From: Cryptomeria japonica
Lineage: Eukaryota; Streptophyta; Pinopsida; Cupressales; Cupressaceae
Assembly: GCF_030272615.1 (NCBI RefSeq)
Contig: NC_081406.1
Span: 260,763,386-260,827,385, forward strand
Reading direction: 5' to 3'
DNA length: 64,000 nucleotides
The notes beneath the pieces were generated by a model. That model was not told the origin of the DNA and made no database searches. It worked only from the letters and a program-made list of their open reading frames with translations. This document shows positions 34,391 through 45,962 of the stretch, piece after piece. Both the position numbers and the translations under genes were made by a program. Within the stretch, counting starts at the first letter, position 1, and each line of letters begins with the position of its first letter.

Positions 34391-36843
34391 CTTTTTCTAC
34401 AAAGAGCCACATAATTTTATTTTGTTGACCAATTTTGTTACATAATTTTATTTTGTTGACCAGGTTTGCTTTCCAAAGTTTTTCAAAAATGCAACATTTT
34501 GCTATGAGGGGATAAAATGAACACCATGTCTTTTCGAACAAAATGTCCAAGTAGCATTTAGACAACATTGTGATATTGATTAAAAAGAAAGAGTGTTCAT
34601 TGTGAATCGAATGTGATAGGTATATGCTCTCCCCTTAACTGGGTGATCAAAAAGCCAAACTCACCATTTACTTTCTTTCTTTCATTTTTTCAATAGAATA
34701 AAACCTTTAGCAAGCCTACCCTCCTAAGGAGCCTCTTAGGCTCAATCCATTAAGGCCAGTGAGAGGGGAACGACCTAAATGGGGAACGACTAATGCCAAG
34801 TATTCCAACCCACTATAATCAAATGTGGATATGATGAAAATCATGTTCAACTATTTTGCTCAGCGATTAGCCTTCCCCTAGTATCCTTGAGATACGTAAA
34901 GCCTTTGTTCTAAAGGTTGGGAAGCCTCCCAAGGGAGTTTATCACTGAAGACCGAATGAAAGCCTAATTAAAAACTTTATAAGTAGAAACTTCACCGAGT
35001 CAATTACCCAAACATTTATAATATCATAGTGCAAGGGTGGGGAAGAATTCACCCCCAAGACACTCACCATATATCTCCCAATAAAGCGATCCAATTGAGC
35101 AGCAATTTTCTTTGGTTCAAATTCTAGACAAAGGAAAAAAAACGGATCCACCTAAAGGTGTGACAGGGATGTTTGAGTTGACAAAGTATTGAGTGTGGGA
35201 TATTGATATTAGAAATGACCTTTTTGACAATACTAGAGTCTATATGATTTGTCTTTTGTTTGTTCAAAACCTATGAAAACAAAAGGGGATTTGAAAATAT
35301 CCTTGAGCGGATTTGAAAAGATCCTAAACATACATCAACTCTTATCAAGATAAAAGAAGTGTTTATATGTGCTTGTGTGTTTGTCGTGTCTTCTTGTCAA
35401 AGAGATCATCAACCATTTGAACCAAGTTTTATCCTCACAATGATCTAAAACAAACAAAACAAACATTCTTGAAAAATCCATCAATGCTTCATGTTTGGAA
35501 ATCTCTCAAATATACCAAGAAGTCAATTTATTGAAAAACCAAAAACAAGCAAAGTGAAAATAAAATCCAAAAGAGAAGAAGTTTCTTGTACAAAAACCAT
35601 AAGTTGTTAAAACATCGCACCTTCATCCATCGATATCATGATTTTAGTCACAGTTTTATCGTTGACTTTGAATTAGAACCACTTGCATCCCAAGATTTCT
35701 TTCAAAGAAGAGCTTTGTCATATTGTCACAATCACGGTCAATGCAATCATCCATCATACATTCCACAACCCGAAATCACCTATTAGGCTTTTTCAAAGCA
35801 CCAACTCATTTTCACTTCAAATCATTTCCAAAAATCAAAACATCGTCATCATTTCTTCCATCCTTCTACATTTTCTTAAGTCATTCACGTCATATAATTT
35901 CTAAAAATCAAAACATCATAATCATTTTTTCCATCTTTCTCAAAACATCATAGTCATTTATTCCATCCTTCTACATTTTCTTAAGTCATTCACGTCAAAT
36001 CATTTCCAAAAATCAAAACATCATAATCATTTTTTTCATCTTTCTCAAAAAATTCCAAAACATCATAGTCATTTCTTCCATGTTTCACAATCCAAAATCA
36101 AAACATCATAAGCCTATTCTAAAGTTATTTCTTCCATCCTTCTACATTTTCTTAAGTTAGTCACTTCAAATCATATCCAAAAATCAAAACATCATAATCA
36201 TTTTTTCCATCTTTTTCAAAATATTCCAAAACATCATAGTCATTTCTTCCATCTTTCACAAATCCAAAATCAAAATATCATAAGATTATTCTAAAGTCAT
36301 TCTTCCATCCTTCTCACTTCAAAATCATTTCCAAAATAAATCTTCAAATTCATAGTCCCTTAGTAGAGATTCCAAGGATCACATTCATTCCAAAGTTCGC
36401 AATCCAAAACATCCCAATTTCACTCCTCTCAACATACAAAGGTCTTGTCCTTAGTTCTTTCAAGATATTGCTAAATCCATTACACTCTCAACAAAATTAC
36501 TCTCTAGTTTGTCTCTACATCTAGGATAAATCATCCTAAAAAGACATTACTAAGCATCATAGATAGGTTAAAACTAGCTTTTGAGTGCATCCTCTCAAAG
36601 CTAGGGAGCTTGTGATTTGTAAACACACACCCTACTACACCTCATCTCTCAATTGTTGAAACACCAAATAGGCAATTCTAAAGAGGACTTTGTTGATACC
36701 CAACCTTTTGTGTAGGAGATTAAAAATCCACAAAATAATTTGAACTTGTCATCATCATCATATCATCTTGGAACTAAAAGAGGGGATCAACCACCCACTT
36801 TGCACCCATATCACTTCCACTTTCACGAATGCGTGCTTCAAAC
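34391..36843 (+). other. rest of Gypsy B leader, with a second repeat cluster
   Basis: No convincing gene is present. From about 35,850 to 36,340 a diverged repeat of roughly 100-180 bp recurs three or more times, each with CCATCCTTCTACATTTTCTTAAG and CAAAACATCATARTCATTT phrases. The part near 34,615-35,160 contains long single-copy-looking DNA with no domain. The leader as a whole (33334-36843) is 3.5 kb, typical of Tat/Ogre-type elements. Confidence 0.6.
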
Positions 36844-38708
36844 ATGGCTAGGACTAGGTCTCAAAGTCAGAGACAACCTCAAAATGAAATATGGGAATAA
36901 GAATAAGAGGATGTTAACCCCTTTTCTGAAAGAGAAGGCCCAAACACCCCTACACAAGCACAAATAGAAGAAGCCACTAGTAATCCTAGATTTAACAGAC
37001 TCTTTGAGGAGATTCTCAGGGGAAATGTTGATGCCCATTTTCTAAGACTTGCTCAAGAAGGAGAAAAAATCCTATTAGACTTTGATGTGTCACAACTTAG
37101 GGATATACCAGAACAAGCCCAACATAGCTATCGGAAAGAACAAAATTTTGACAACATAAGGGCAAGGAATACCCACAACTATGACAATAATTATCAACAA
37201 GGGAATATTTTGTCTCCTTCCACAAAAATAGATATGTTGAGACAACAGATGCAAGACCTCACCCAACAAGTAAACTCAAGAAGTTCACAAAATAAATATG
37301 CTTTCGAAGATATCTGTCCTTATCCATTTGATTGGAACATGATTGTCCCTCCTTTCCCATGCAATTTTGAAACACCAAAATTTGACAAATACAAGGGGAA
37401 GGGAGATCCAAGAGATTGGATGTGAGGGAATTTTACTCCACATGCTTAGAGGTGGCATATGATGAAACATATCTAATGTGCCTCTTCCCTCAAAGTTTAG
37501 GCGGATCAGCCATGCAATGGTTTTCATGTTTGCCTAGAGGAATAGGAACATTTGATGACCTGGTACAAAAATTTATCACTCATCATTCGCATAACATAGA
37601 ACGAGATGTCTCCATGGCTGATCTATGCAATACAAAACAAAATAATGGTAAGTTATTCTTGACATTCTTACAAATATGGAGACACCTTTCTAGCAGGCGT
37701 TCTTTCCCCATTCCATAAGAACAATTAGTTGAAATTTTCATTTCAAACTTAAATGAGGAAATGGAATTCTACTTAGACATCAAATGCCTAGACACCTTCA
37801 AAGACGTAATAGCCCAGGGACTTAAAATCAAGAAATCCCTTATCAAAAAGGGACTTGTAAAAATATACAAAGACAACAATGATGGTACACAACCAGCCTA
37901 CAATAGTGACAAACCAAAGTTTTGGGCCAAGAACAAAAACATTGTTAATGATGGTGTTGTAGACGCATGAACTATCAAAATTGCAGGACAAGCAGATAAT
38001 CGTAACAACCCCACTACCAATCAAGGTAATCCCCAAAACAATCAAGAAAATCAAACTCCTAATACACAACAAGTGGCACCTAAAAACATGTACCCAGCCT
38101 ACAAACCCAATCGCACATACACACCCTTGGGAGAACCTCTTGAAAAGATATTACGACAACTCATATCTTCCAATCTCATCACATTGCCTAAAACATCAAA
38201 CTATGAACCACAAATTAAACCTTCATGGTGGAGAGATAATGAGTATTGTGAATTTCATAAAGGAAAAGGACACAAAACAAATAGCTACCATCGGTTAAAA
38301 GATATTGTTCAAGACCTCGTTGATCGAGGTGACATAGAAGTGGATGGCCATAATGCAAAAACTTCCAATAAAGATCATACCATGTTCAAAAATCCACTCC
38401 CAACATATGAGAAAGGAGGTCCCTCCCATCAAGGTAAGAACCAAGATAACACGATGAACTATACACGTGCACCATATACCTATACTATCAACAACCTTTA
38501 TGATGCAAGTGAACAAGTTGCAACCATTACAATAAAAGGTAAAGATCTCGCATGTAACATTGTTACTCGCTATAGAAAAATTACCATACAAGGAGCACCA
38601 TCAAGAGCGGCATACGTGCCCAAAAATTATAACCTTGAGGACCAATTGGATAACACATCAGCACTCATTTCCATAGTAGAGCTTTTATGCCTATCACCCT
38701 CACATTAA
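36844..38708 (+). pseudogene. gag: Gypsy B gag
   Basis: From the ATG at 36844 the first frame gives a basic start (MARTRSQSQRQ), two early stops, then an N-terminal region up to FDKYKGKGDPRDW. The frame shifts at about 37,413 into the retrotransposon-gag core (REFYSTCLEVAYDETYLMC, MQWFSCLPRG, FDDLVQKFITHH, MADLCNTKQ). That frame continues through stops at 37716 and 37968 to 38708. The zinc-knuckle tail YCEFHKGKGHKTNSYHRLKDIVQDLVDRG has Tyr in place of the last Cys. It encodes the particle protein of the element. Confidence 0.82.
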
Positions 38709-38777
38709 ACCATCTTGGACCAAGCTCTTTAAGAAGCATCAACTTCATCCAACCTCGATACAAATCAATTTCAAGCC

Positions 38778-39254
38778 ATGGTTGGAAGTGTCAAATCATC
38801 ACCATGTCTCACTTTTGCTGATAATGACGATGCATCCTTTCAACAACCACATAATGCCCCTCTTCACATTGAGGGATTCATACATGAACAAAAAATCAAG
38901 CGAGTCTTGATTGATAATGGAGTTGGCCTTAACATATGTATTTTATGGTTAATCACAGTATTGGGAAATGCAGAGGATACAATAGATGCCAGAAAGAGTA
39001 TCACCATCAAGCCCTATGATGATGTAGAATGCTCCTCTAAAGGGTGTGTTACTCTACCAGTCAAGGTACGACCTATGGTGAAGAATGCAATTTTCCAAGT
39101 CATATACCTCCCTCTTCCATACAATCTCCTATTAGGTAGACCATGGATTCATGCTATGCAAGTAGTATCGTCCACTTACCATCAATGCATCAAGTTTCCA
39201 CATAACGAAGTAGAGATTACTATCCTCGATGATGCCAAACCATTCACCTTTTGA
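38778..39254 (+). pseudogene. pol: Gypsy B retropepsin
   Basis: It is in the same frame as the end of gag. The active-site region reads KRVLIDNGVGLNIC (Asp-Asn-Gly in place of Asp-Ser/Gly-Gly) and the second half gives YNLLLGRPWIHAMQVVSSTYHQCIKF, the hallmark of plant Gypsy proteases. Length (about 158 codons) fits the domain. The Asn is explained by one AGT/GGT-type to AAT change or by lineage variation. Confidence 0.8.
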
Positions 39255-40864
39255 AACAATATAAGGCATCAACCTGATATCACATTCCCTAGAAACAAAG
39301 AAGCCATTGCCTCATCATCTTACATCCACCCAGAAAATCTCACCAGCCCACCGATCCCTACACCCAAATAGGAGAAGATGAAAATGAAAGTAAAGGATGA
39401 AGGCCCAGGAGAGTATAATATGAGTCAAATTTTATGTGTTGGCCAACTACCCCTCTCACCTAGGAGTCATGGCAAACCACAAATGTCACTCAAGCCTCTT
39501 ATGGAAGCCAACACTACTACACTTTGATGGATTCATCCCAAATAGATCACAAGAATAGGAAACTATTGATGAATACTTGGTAGGATGGCTCTACAAAGAC
39601 CCTTTTGATACTGCTAGACAACAAATCAATATCCCTATAGAGAGGTATGGTAAAGTTTTTACCCTAATGAAAAAGATGAGCTATGATGGACATAGTGCAT
39701 TGAGATCCCAGAAACAAGGTGTACAAGAACCATTGCAACCGTTGTTACAACCACGAGATAAAACTGGACCCAGATTGAACCCTTGTTCAGGAGGCTCTTC
39801 TAAGCTCAGGATTCCAAGCAAACAAAAGCATACCACTTCTAAATTCATCCCTACCAAAAGCAGGATAATGTCCATTGCAGACCAACCTACAAGATTAGAA
39901 AATCCAAGTCATGAAAGTACTTCTCAGTTGAAGTCAACACATACAATAAATAAGTAAAAGAGTTATGTTGCATGAACACCTGTCACTCCAAGGATAAAAC
40001 TCTTGTCCACTTCAAACACCCAAGCAACATCAACAACCCTGTCAGATACAACCCCTGAAACTGTGATGTTGACAAACCTTTCACACCTGCAGACATCCCT
40101 ATAATATATAGTGATAGAGTTCTACCAAGTGATTCTAAGATGGATTCACATGAATATGAATGGGTTTATTTGTCTTCACATGAATCTGAAGAGGATTCTC
40201 CTGGTCCTCTTATAGAAAAAAGCGTTGAAGGAGAGGCATGGATCAAAACCTTTTGGGATTCAGATACTTCAAGGACAGATAGGCCACCTCTAAAGCCTAA
40301 TTATGAAGAGGATACTACTGACAATGACCTTGATAACTCCATCCTAACCATAATTGACGCATCCTATGAACTCAACCTTATTGATGAGGTAATGCCAATA
40401 ATCCACCCCGATCTCATTGACTGGGACCAGCAAAATTCCTCATACCTTGACACCTTCCAAAATGATGATGCGATAATAGACTTTCTTGAATTATGGGATA
40501 ACATACCAAGTGGGGATCACAAGGCTAGATTCGCTACTAAACTTAACAACGCAACTTACTTTGGAGAGAATGTCAAACCTTTCAGTCAAAAAAATATTAC
40601 AATCAAAACAGGATACTCAAGTGAAAACCACACTGTGGCACTTTTGGATCCCAAAAAGGTAAAAACAAAGGATGCATCTAAGGGTGAAAACATCTCTGAG
40701 GCACCTAAAGATGGAAGGTTTACATTCTCCCCTTCAGCACTAATCGGGAGAGATCATTCATTCTTATAGAAGAGATAAAGGAAGTCAATTTGGGAACATC
40801 GGAAAATACACACATAATACATCTAGCAGAATCATTAACTCCAACTGAAGATCCTAATTTTGCA
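39255..40864 (+). pseudogene. pol: Gypsy B linker between protease and reverse transcriptase
   Basis: Two open pieces stand out. 39577-39957 contains a segment YGKVFTLMKKMSYDGHSALRS with the Gly/Tyr spacing of a G-patch-like region, often found after plant Tat/Athila proteases. 40140-40769 is a strongly acidic stretch (many Asp, Glu, Ser) of 209 codons. The two are in different frames and separated by stops. The G-patch reading is tentative. Confidence 0.5.
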
Positions 40865-41530
40865 AAGTTCTTTCAAAAGTGACAAATCAATTTTTCATGG
40901 TCCTATGCAAACATGCCAAGACTAGATCCAGAGCTAGTAATGCATCATTTGATAGTAGCAGAAGGAGCCAAACTAGCCAAACAAAAGCTCAAAAAGATGC
41001 ATCCTCATATCACATTGTTAGTCAAAGAAGAACTCAAGAAGTTGTTAGATGTGGGTTTCATAATACCAATTGATTATGTGAAATGGATATCCAACATTGT
41101 ACTAGTGGCAAAACCAATTGGGCCATCCGTATCTGTACAGATTTCAAAGATCTAAACAAAGCATGTCCTAAGGATGACTTCCCATTCCCCAACATTGATA
41201 TGATCATAGACCTAATAGCAGGGCATGCTATGCTCTCTCTCATGGATAGATTCTCAAGATACAACCAGATAAAGATTTCTCTAGAAGATCAACATAAAAC
41301 TGATTTCAATGCCCATGGGGAACATATTGTTGGAATGTGATGTCATTTGGTCTAAAAAATGAAAGCGCCACATATCAAACGACAATGACTACCATTTTCC
41401 ATGACATGATGCATACACTAATGGAAGACTATGTGGATGATTTACTGGCTAAATCATTAACAAGAGAGGGTCACCTAACAGTGCGGGAAAAAATCTTTAC
41501 CAAACTAGAACAATATAATGTTTGATCCCA
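40865..41530 (+). pseudogene. pol: Gypsy B reverse transcriptase, with three frames and an internal deletion
   Basis: Pieces in three frames make up the domain: 40,883-41,130 (KKMHPHITLLVKEELKKLLD, GFIIPIDYVKWISNIV), 41,118-41,336 (ICTDFKDLNKACPKDDFPFP, SLMDRFSRYNQIKI) and 41,337-41,525 (MSFGLKNESATYQ, YVDDLLAKS). Both Asp of YVDD and the Asp of SLMD are present, but two Gly of the LMDGFSGYNQ motif are Arg. After EQYN the sequence jumps directly to FDPTKVK, so the CxFG...LGFxVSxxGI block, about 30 codons that normally lies between, has been deleted. Confidence 0.85.
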
Positions 41531-42170
41531 CAAAGGTAAAAGTAATCATTGAAATTCCACCTCATAAGAACATAAGTCAATTGCATGCATTACAAGGAAG
41601 TCTACAATCAATCTAGAGGTTCATTGCACAATTGGCCAATAAATGTCACCCCTTCACACATCTGCTCCATAAGAAAGTGTGCTTCAAATGGGAAGAGAAT
41701 TGCCAGCAAGCATTTCAGCAGTTAAAGGACTACCTAATGATGCTTCCATCACTAACACCACCATCTCCATATAGGCCATTATTATTATACATATCAGCTA
41801 TAGATATAGCCTTAGGAGTACTACTAGCACAACAAAATATAGAAGGCAAAGAATGTGCAGTATACTACATTTCTAGAACACTGGTAGGGTATGAAATCAA
41901 TTATACCCCTATTGAACGAGCTTGCCAAGTAATGATTTTAGCAGCAACCAAATTGAGGCATTACCTGCTAACACACAAGATACAACTCATTTCCAAGATA
42001 GATCCACTTAAGTACCTACTTAGTAAAGCAGCACTAATAGGTCATTTGACAAAGTGGGTTATGCTCCTCAGCGAATTTGAAATAGAGCATGTGGACCAAA
42101 AATCAATCAAAGGGCAGGTCATTGCAGATGAGTTGGCCAAAGCACCACTCATAGAAGACCATCCTCGCAT
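41531..42170 (+). pseudogene. pol: Gypsy B first RNase H
   Basis: The frame 41632-42351 gives the connection and RNase H of Ty3/Gypsy type: HPFTHLLHKKVCFKWEENCQ, LLLYISAIDIALGVLLAQQ, AVYYISRTLVGYEINYTPIERACQV, LRHYLLTHKIQLISKIDPLKYL and EFEIEHVDQKSIKGQVIADELA. The domain is largely intact. A TAG lies just upstream at about 41,615. It removes RNA template during reverse transcription. Confidence 0.82.
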
Positions 42171-42199
42171 CTCAAATTTTCTAGATGAGAAAATCTTCA

Positions 42200-42660
42200 C
42201 AGTCATACCAACACAACAATGGAAGTTATATTTTGATGGGTCATACATTAGACATGGTTTAGGAGCTAACATTCTTCTCATCACACCTCAAGGTGATAGC
42301 ATTCCCAAATCATACGGGCTCACATTCCCATGCACAAATAACATAGCATAGTATGAAGCCTTGATCACAGGATTAAGAATGGTCATCCAATGGAACTTAA
42401 AGGAGCTACAAGTATATGGTGATTTATAGCTAGTCATCTGATAGGTCAATGATGAATACCAAACTAAGGATGATAAGCTCATGCATTATAAGAGAATGGT
42501 TGATAGCTTCAAAGAATTATTTACAAATATCACTTTAGAGTAGATTCTTTGAGATCAAAACAGAGTTGCAGATGGAATGGCTACCATAGCATCTCTTCTC
42601 GATCGTCCACAGAACTTAACACGCTATGAGTTCTTAGTTTAACAGTTTTGGATCCCCGCT
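42200..42660 (+). pseudogene. pol: Gypsy B second (archaeal-type) RNase H
   Basis: Immediately after the first RNase H the same frame gives WKLYFDGSYIRHGLGANILLITPQGD, the catalytic Asp motif of an aRNH domain, then TNNIA, TAG, YEALITGLRM with the catalytic Glu, and QVYGDL with a further Asp. Later stops fall at about 42,427, 42,442 and 42,541. A second RNase H between the Gypsy RNase H and integrase is diagnostic for the Tat lineage. Confidence 0.82.
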
Positions 42661-42859
42661 TATGATATCCCAGAATCCAAAATGGTATGTCAAATCACCA
42701 GTCCTAATTCCTCATGGTATGGTGATTTTTATGCTTACCTATGCAATCAAATCCTTCCACCAAACCAATGAAACAATCAACAAAAAATCTTCATACACCA
42801 ATCCGCCTGATACACTATCATTGCCAAAACCCTTTACCAATGAAGTCTTCACGGCTGAT

Positions 42860-43960
42860 GTTTAGAGCAAGGTGATGTGACCACAACTTTAGAAGAAGTA
42901 AAAGAAGGTATTTGTGGGCCTCATTCAAGTGGCCCTTTGCTGGCTAAAAAGATCATGCAGGTTGGATACTATTGGCCCTCCATGGAAAAATAGTCCTACT
43001 ACTTTGTTAGGAAGTGCAAAAAGTGCCAAGTTCACGGAGATTTGATACATGCACCAATGCAAGAACTACAACCCATCGCAACACCATGGCCCTTTGTCAG
43101 TGGGGACTAGACCTTGTGGGTAAAATCCATCCAACTTCATCCAACTATCACAACTTAATCATTACCACCACATAATACTTCACCAAGTGGATCAAAGTCA
43201 TTCCACTTACCCAAGTAATCGGCAAGAAGATCGCTTTATTTATCTTAAACTACATCATCTATCAGTATGGTGTACCCATGGCCATCATCACAGATAACGA
43301 GCTCCCTTGAAAAAATCAGGATGTTCTTGAACTCTATGAGAAGTTTCATATCCAATACCATTTCTCCACCCCATATTACCCACAAGGAAATGGTCAAGCA
43401 GAAGCCTCAAACAAGAACATATTGAGGATCCTAAAGAAGATAATCAATGATGTTGATCATGATTGGTACATTCATTTGAATCCAACTCTATGGGCATATC
43501 AAACTAGCATTCAAACCCCTACAAGTGCAACCCCATACTCACTTGTATATGGAGCAGAGGTCATCCTACCTATTGAGGTTGAATTACCATCCCTATGGGT
43601 TTCCTTGCACAATCTGATAAATGATTAAGAGTATCGAGTCTCACGTCTTCAAGACTTGGAACTACTTGATGAAAAGCGACAAGCTGCCTACAATCACCTA
43701 AAAGAATATCAGCAACACATCAGTAGAAGTTACAATCATAGGGTTAAACCTCACATATTTAAGGTAGGCGATCTTGTTCTCAGAGGGAATCCCACAATCA
43801 ACCAAACAGAGGACACCGGGGTAGATTTGAATCCAATTGGTTGGGTCCATATGTCATCACTGTAGTCTTTGGGTCTAGGGCATATCAGTTAGCAACTTCA
43901 GAAGGAGAACCACTGGCAGATCCAATCAACAACATGCATCTCAAAAAGTTTCATACATAA
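42860..43960 (+). pseudogene. pol: Gypsy B integrase
   Basis: The zinc-binding part reads GPHSSGPLLAKKIMQVGYYWP ... VRKCKKCQVHGD (HHCC, complete). The core shows GLDLVGKIHP (first Asp, near 43,112), IITDNE (second Asp, near 43,292) and PYYPQGNGQAEASNKN (Glu, near 43,402), so all three catalytic residues survive although stops and frame changes separate them. The C-terminal part (43,422-43,960) carries TPYSLVYGAEVILPIEVELPS and FKVGDLVLR. No chromodomain follows. Confidence 0.82.
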
Positions 43961-45949
43961 GTTGTATAGAGCATCAGGCTCATCAAATATCAAAAAATAC
44001 CAAAAACATTCAAAAAAAGTCCTGGACAAAATACAAAAAAATGCAAAATTCAAGAAAATAGTAAAGAAAAATCATTCATCCAAATGGTGAAAACCACTTT
44101 GGTGGTGCCTTGGATAAGTACGGTGGTGAAAACCTAGTAAACAAGTGCCATTCGTAAAGGTTACAGTTCCATTGTCTTTCAGACTTGTTGCGATCACATC
44201 CATTCATACATCATATCTATCATGGCTTGTTATTGATCTGTAATCAAGGTTATTACATCATATGTCCCACATCATGCTTATATACCAACACCTAACTAAG
44301 GCACCTTTTTACTATATGATGGGAGTGGATTCTCAATACCTACGCAACACATACACAAAACTGTCTTAAAAAGGGATGCATTCTTCCTTCAAAACAAGAC
44401 ATGGTGACATATGTCTTTGACAAGAAGATGTTGTTTGGCTCATAGTCACTTGGTCAGATTATTTCTTTATATATCAGGTTCCTATGCTACTCCAGGATAT
44501 CCATAATTGATTAGAGTAGTCGGGATGGTTCATGATATATTTTCTTTGTTTTTTGTCTCTGGATTTGTTCCAATGAAGTTTTGGGGCACATACTAATGGT
44601 GTCTACATGGGAAGTTCACTAAGCTACGAGATCCTATGCAAAAATGCAAGTCATGGATCACTATGGCTTATTGACTACAACGTATACCTCAACCATGTGT
44701 ATATGAACTAGAATAGAGGGGAACCTTCCTTGTCTGCGATGTTTGTTTACAGGTGTGATGCTCAACCTTGGTTTCTAATACCTTGACCAAGAGTAGTACT
44801 ACCATGCTCGATGAGGAAATAAATAATTATGAATAAGACCATGGATCGACATTTCATCTCATCTGTATATATTGCATTCCATTGCATGTTGCCCATGCAT
44901 CTATTCAGTCATATATTATAAATATTTGGTGTGCATGCATACGCAAGGAATAGAGTTTCTATGAGAAAGCTAAGTGTGAAGGACTATCCTTACAAATCAT
45001 GACTTAGTACAATGATATACACCCCATTCATGTCAACAGATAACTCTATTTTGATCCTCTTCCACAGGAATGAGTACTAGGTCCTCTATACCTTCTATCT
45101 AAAATTGACTTCCCCACCTCACCCTCCTCATCTCGATCATCAGTATCACATACCCTACATCATGTCCCATCAAACCAATCAAGCCACGTTCATCATAGTC
45201 CATCTCTAAAAGGAGGGGTTGTGTAACCTATGTTACCTAGGTCTTCCTATAAGCAAATCAAGTTACTATGTTTCCACAGGTACATCGACTCACACACACC
45301 TAGACTACAATAGGAATTTACATCAATTTCCTAGTCTAAATAGGTATGATGAGTCTATCAAACGCCACAAACAGCCTACAATGCAAACACTTTCAATTGA
45401 TCAACCAATCAAACACAATCAAACCAGACAATTACATAAATTGTCTAAGTCTCAATGGGTAATTTGACTCAGATACCTTGACTTCATCAGGAAATTACAT
45501 CAATTGTCTAAGTCTCCACAAGTCAATTTGATTCACTGACTTAGACTTTATCTTGTCTGAGCGATAATGGATATCAACTGTCACACTTTGACTAAAACCA
45601 AGGCAATTCACCTAATTCCACCAGCCTGTCTAGAACAATATTGATCAATTGAAAAGCATCAATCAAATGCACCACAATACCACCTTTGCATCATATCTCC
45701 TGCATGACCTAAGGGTATTTACCGGCTTCCCATTATTCTCTACTGCTCACCATCCACCCTCATTCATTCTAGCATCCTCAATTCTACCATGCCTCATTTT
45801 TTCAAAAATTTCGAGAGATCGCCCAAATTTTCAAAATTTCATCCCATCTCTCGAGGGGGCATACCTAACTACCAACCTAGTGCATGTTGGGGCATGTACC
45901 ATGCTGACTTGTTTTTGTTTGGAAATGATGTGATAAACCACGCCATCTC
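43961..45949 (+). other. Gypsy B 3' non-coding region
   Basis: It follows the end of pol without a further gene. It begins with A-rich DNA and a GGTGAAAACCACTTTGGTGGTGCCTTGG stretch that repeats GGTGGTGAAAACC. Open pieces at 45219-45933 are short and lack domains. A related phrase TAGGAATTTACATCAATTTCCTAGTC recurs two or three times between 45,310 and 45,530. No second gene (env-like) was recognised. Confidence 0.6.
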
Positions 45950-45962
45950 AAAGAGAGGCAAA
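45950..45962 (+). other. polypurine tract of Gypsy B
   Basis: AAAGAGAGGCAAA directly precedes the 3' LTR. The LTR there starts AGTAGACACAT where the 5' copy starts TGTAGACACAT. Confidence 0.7.

Noticed and set aside
37788-38072. Hydrophobic minus-strand frame resembling a membrane protein
   Set aside because: It is antisense to the Gypsy B gag and has no independent support.
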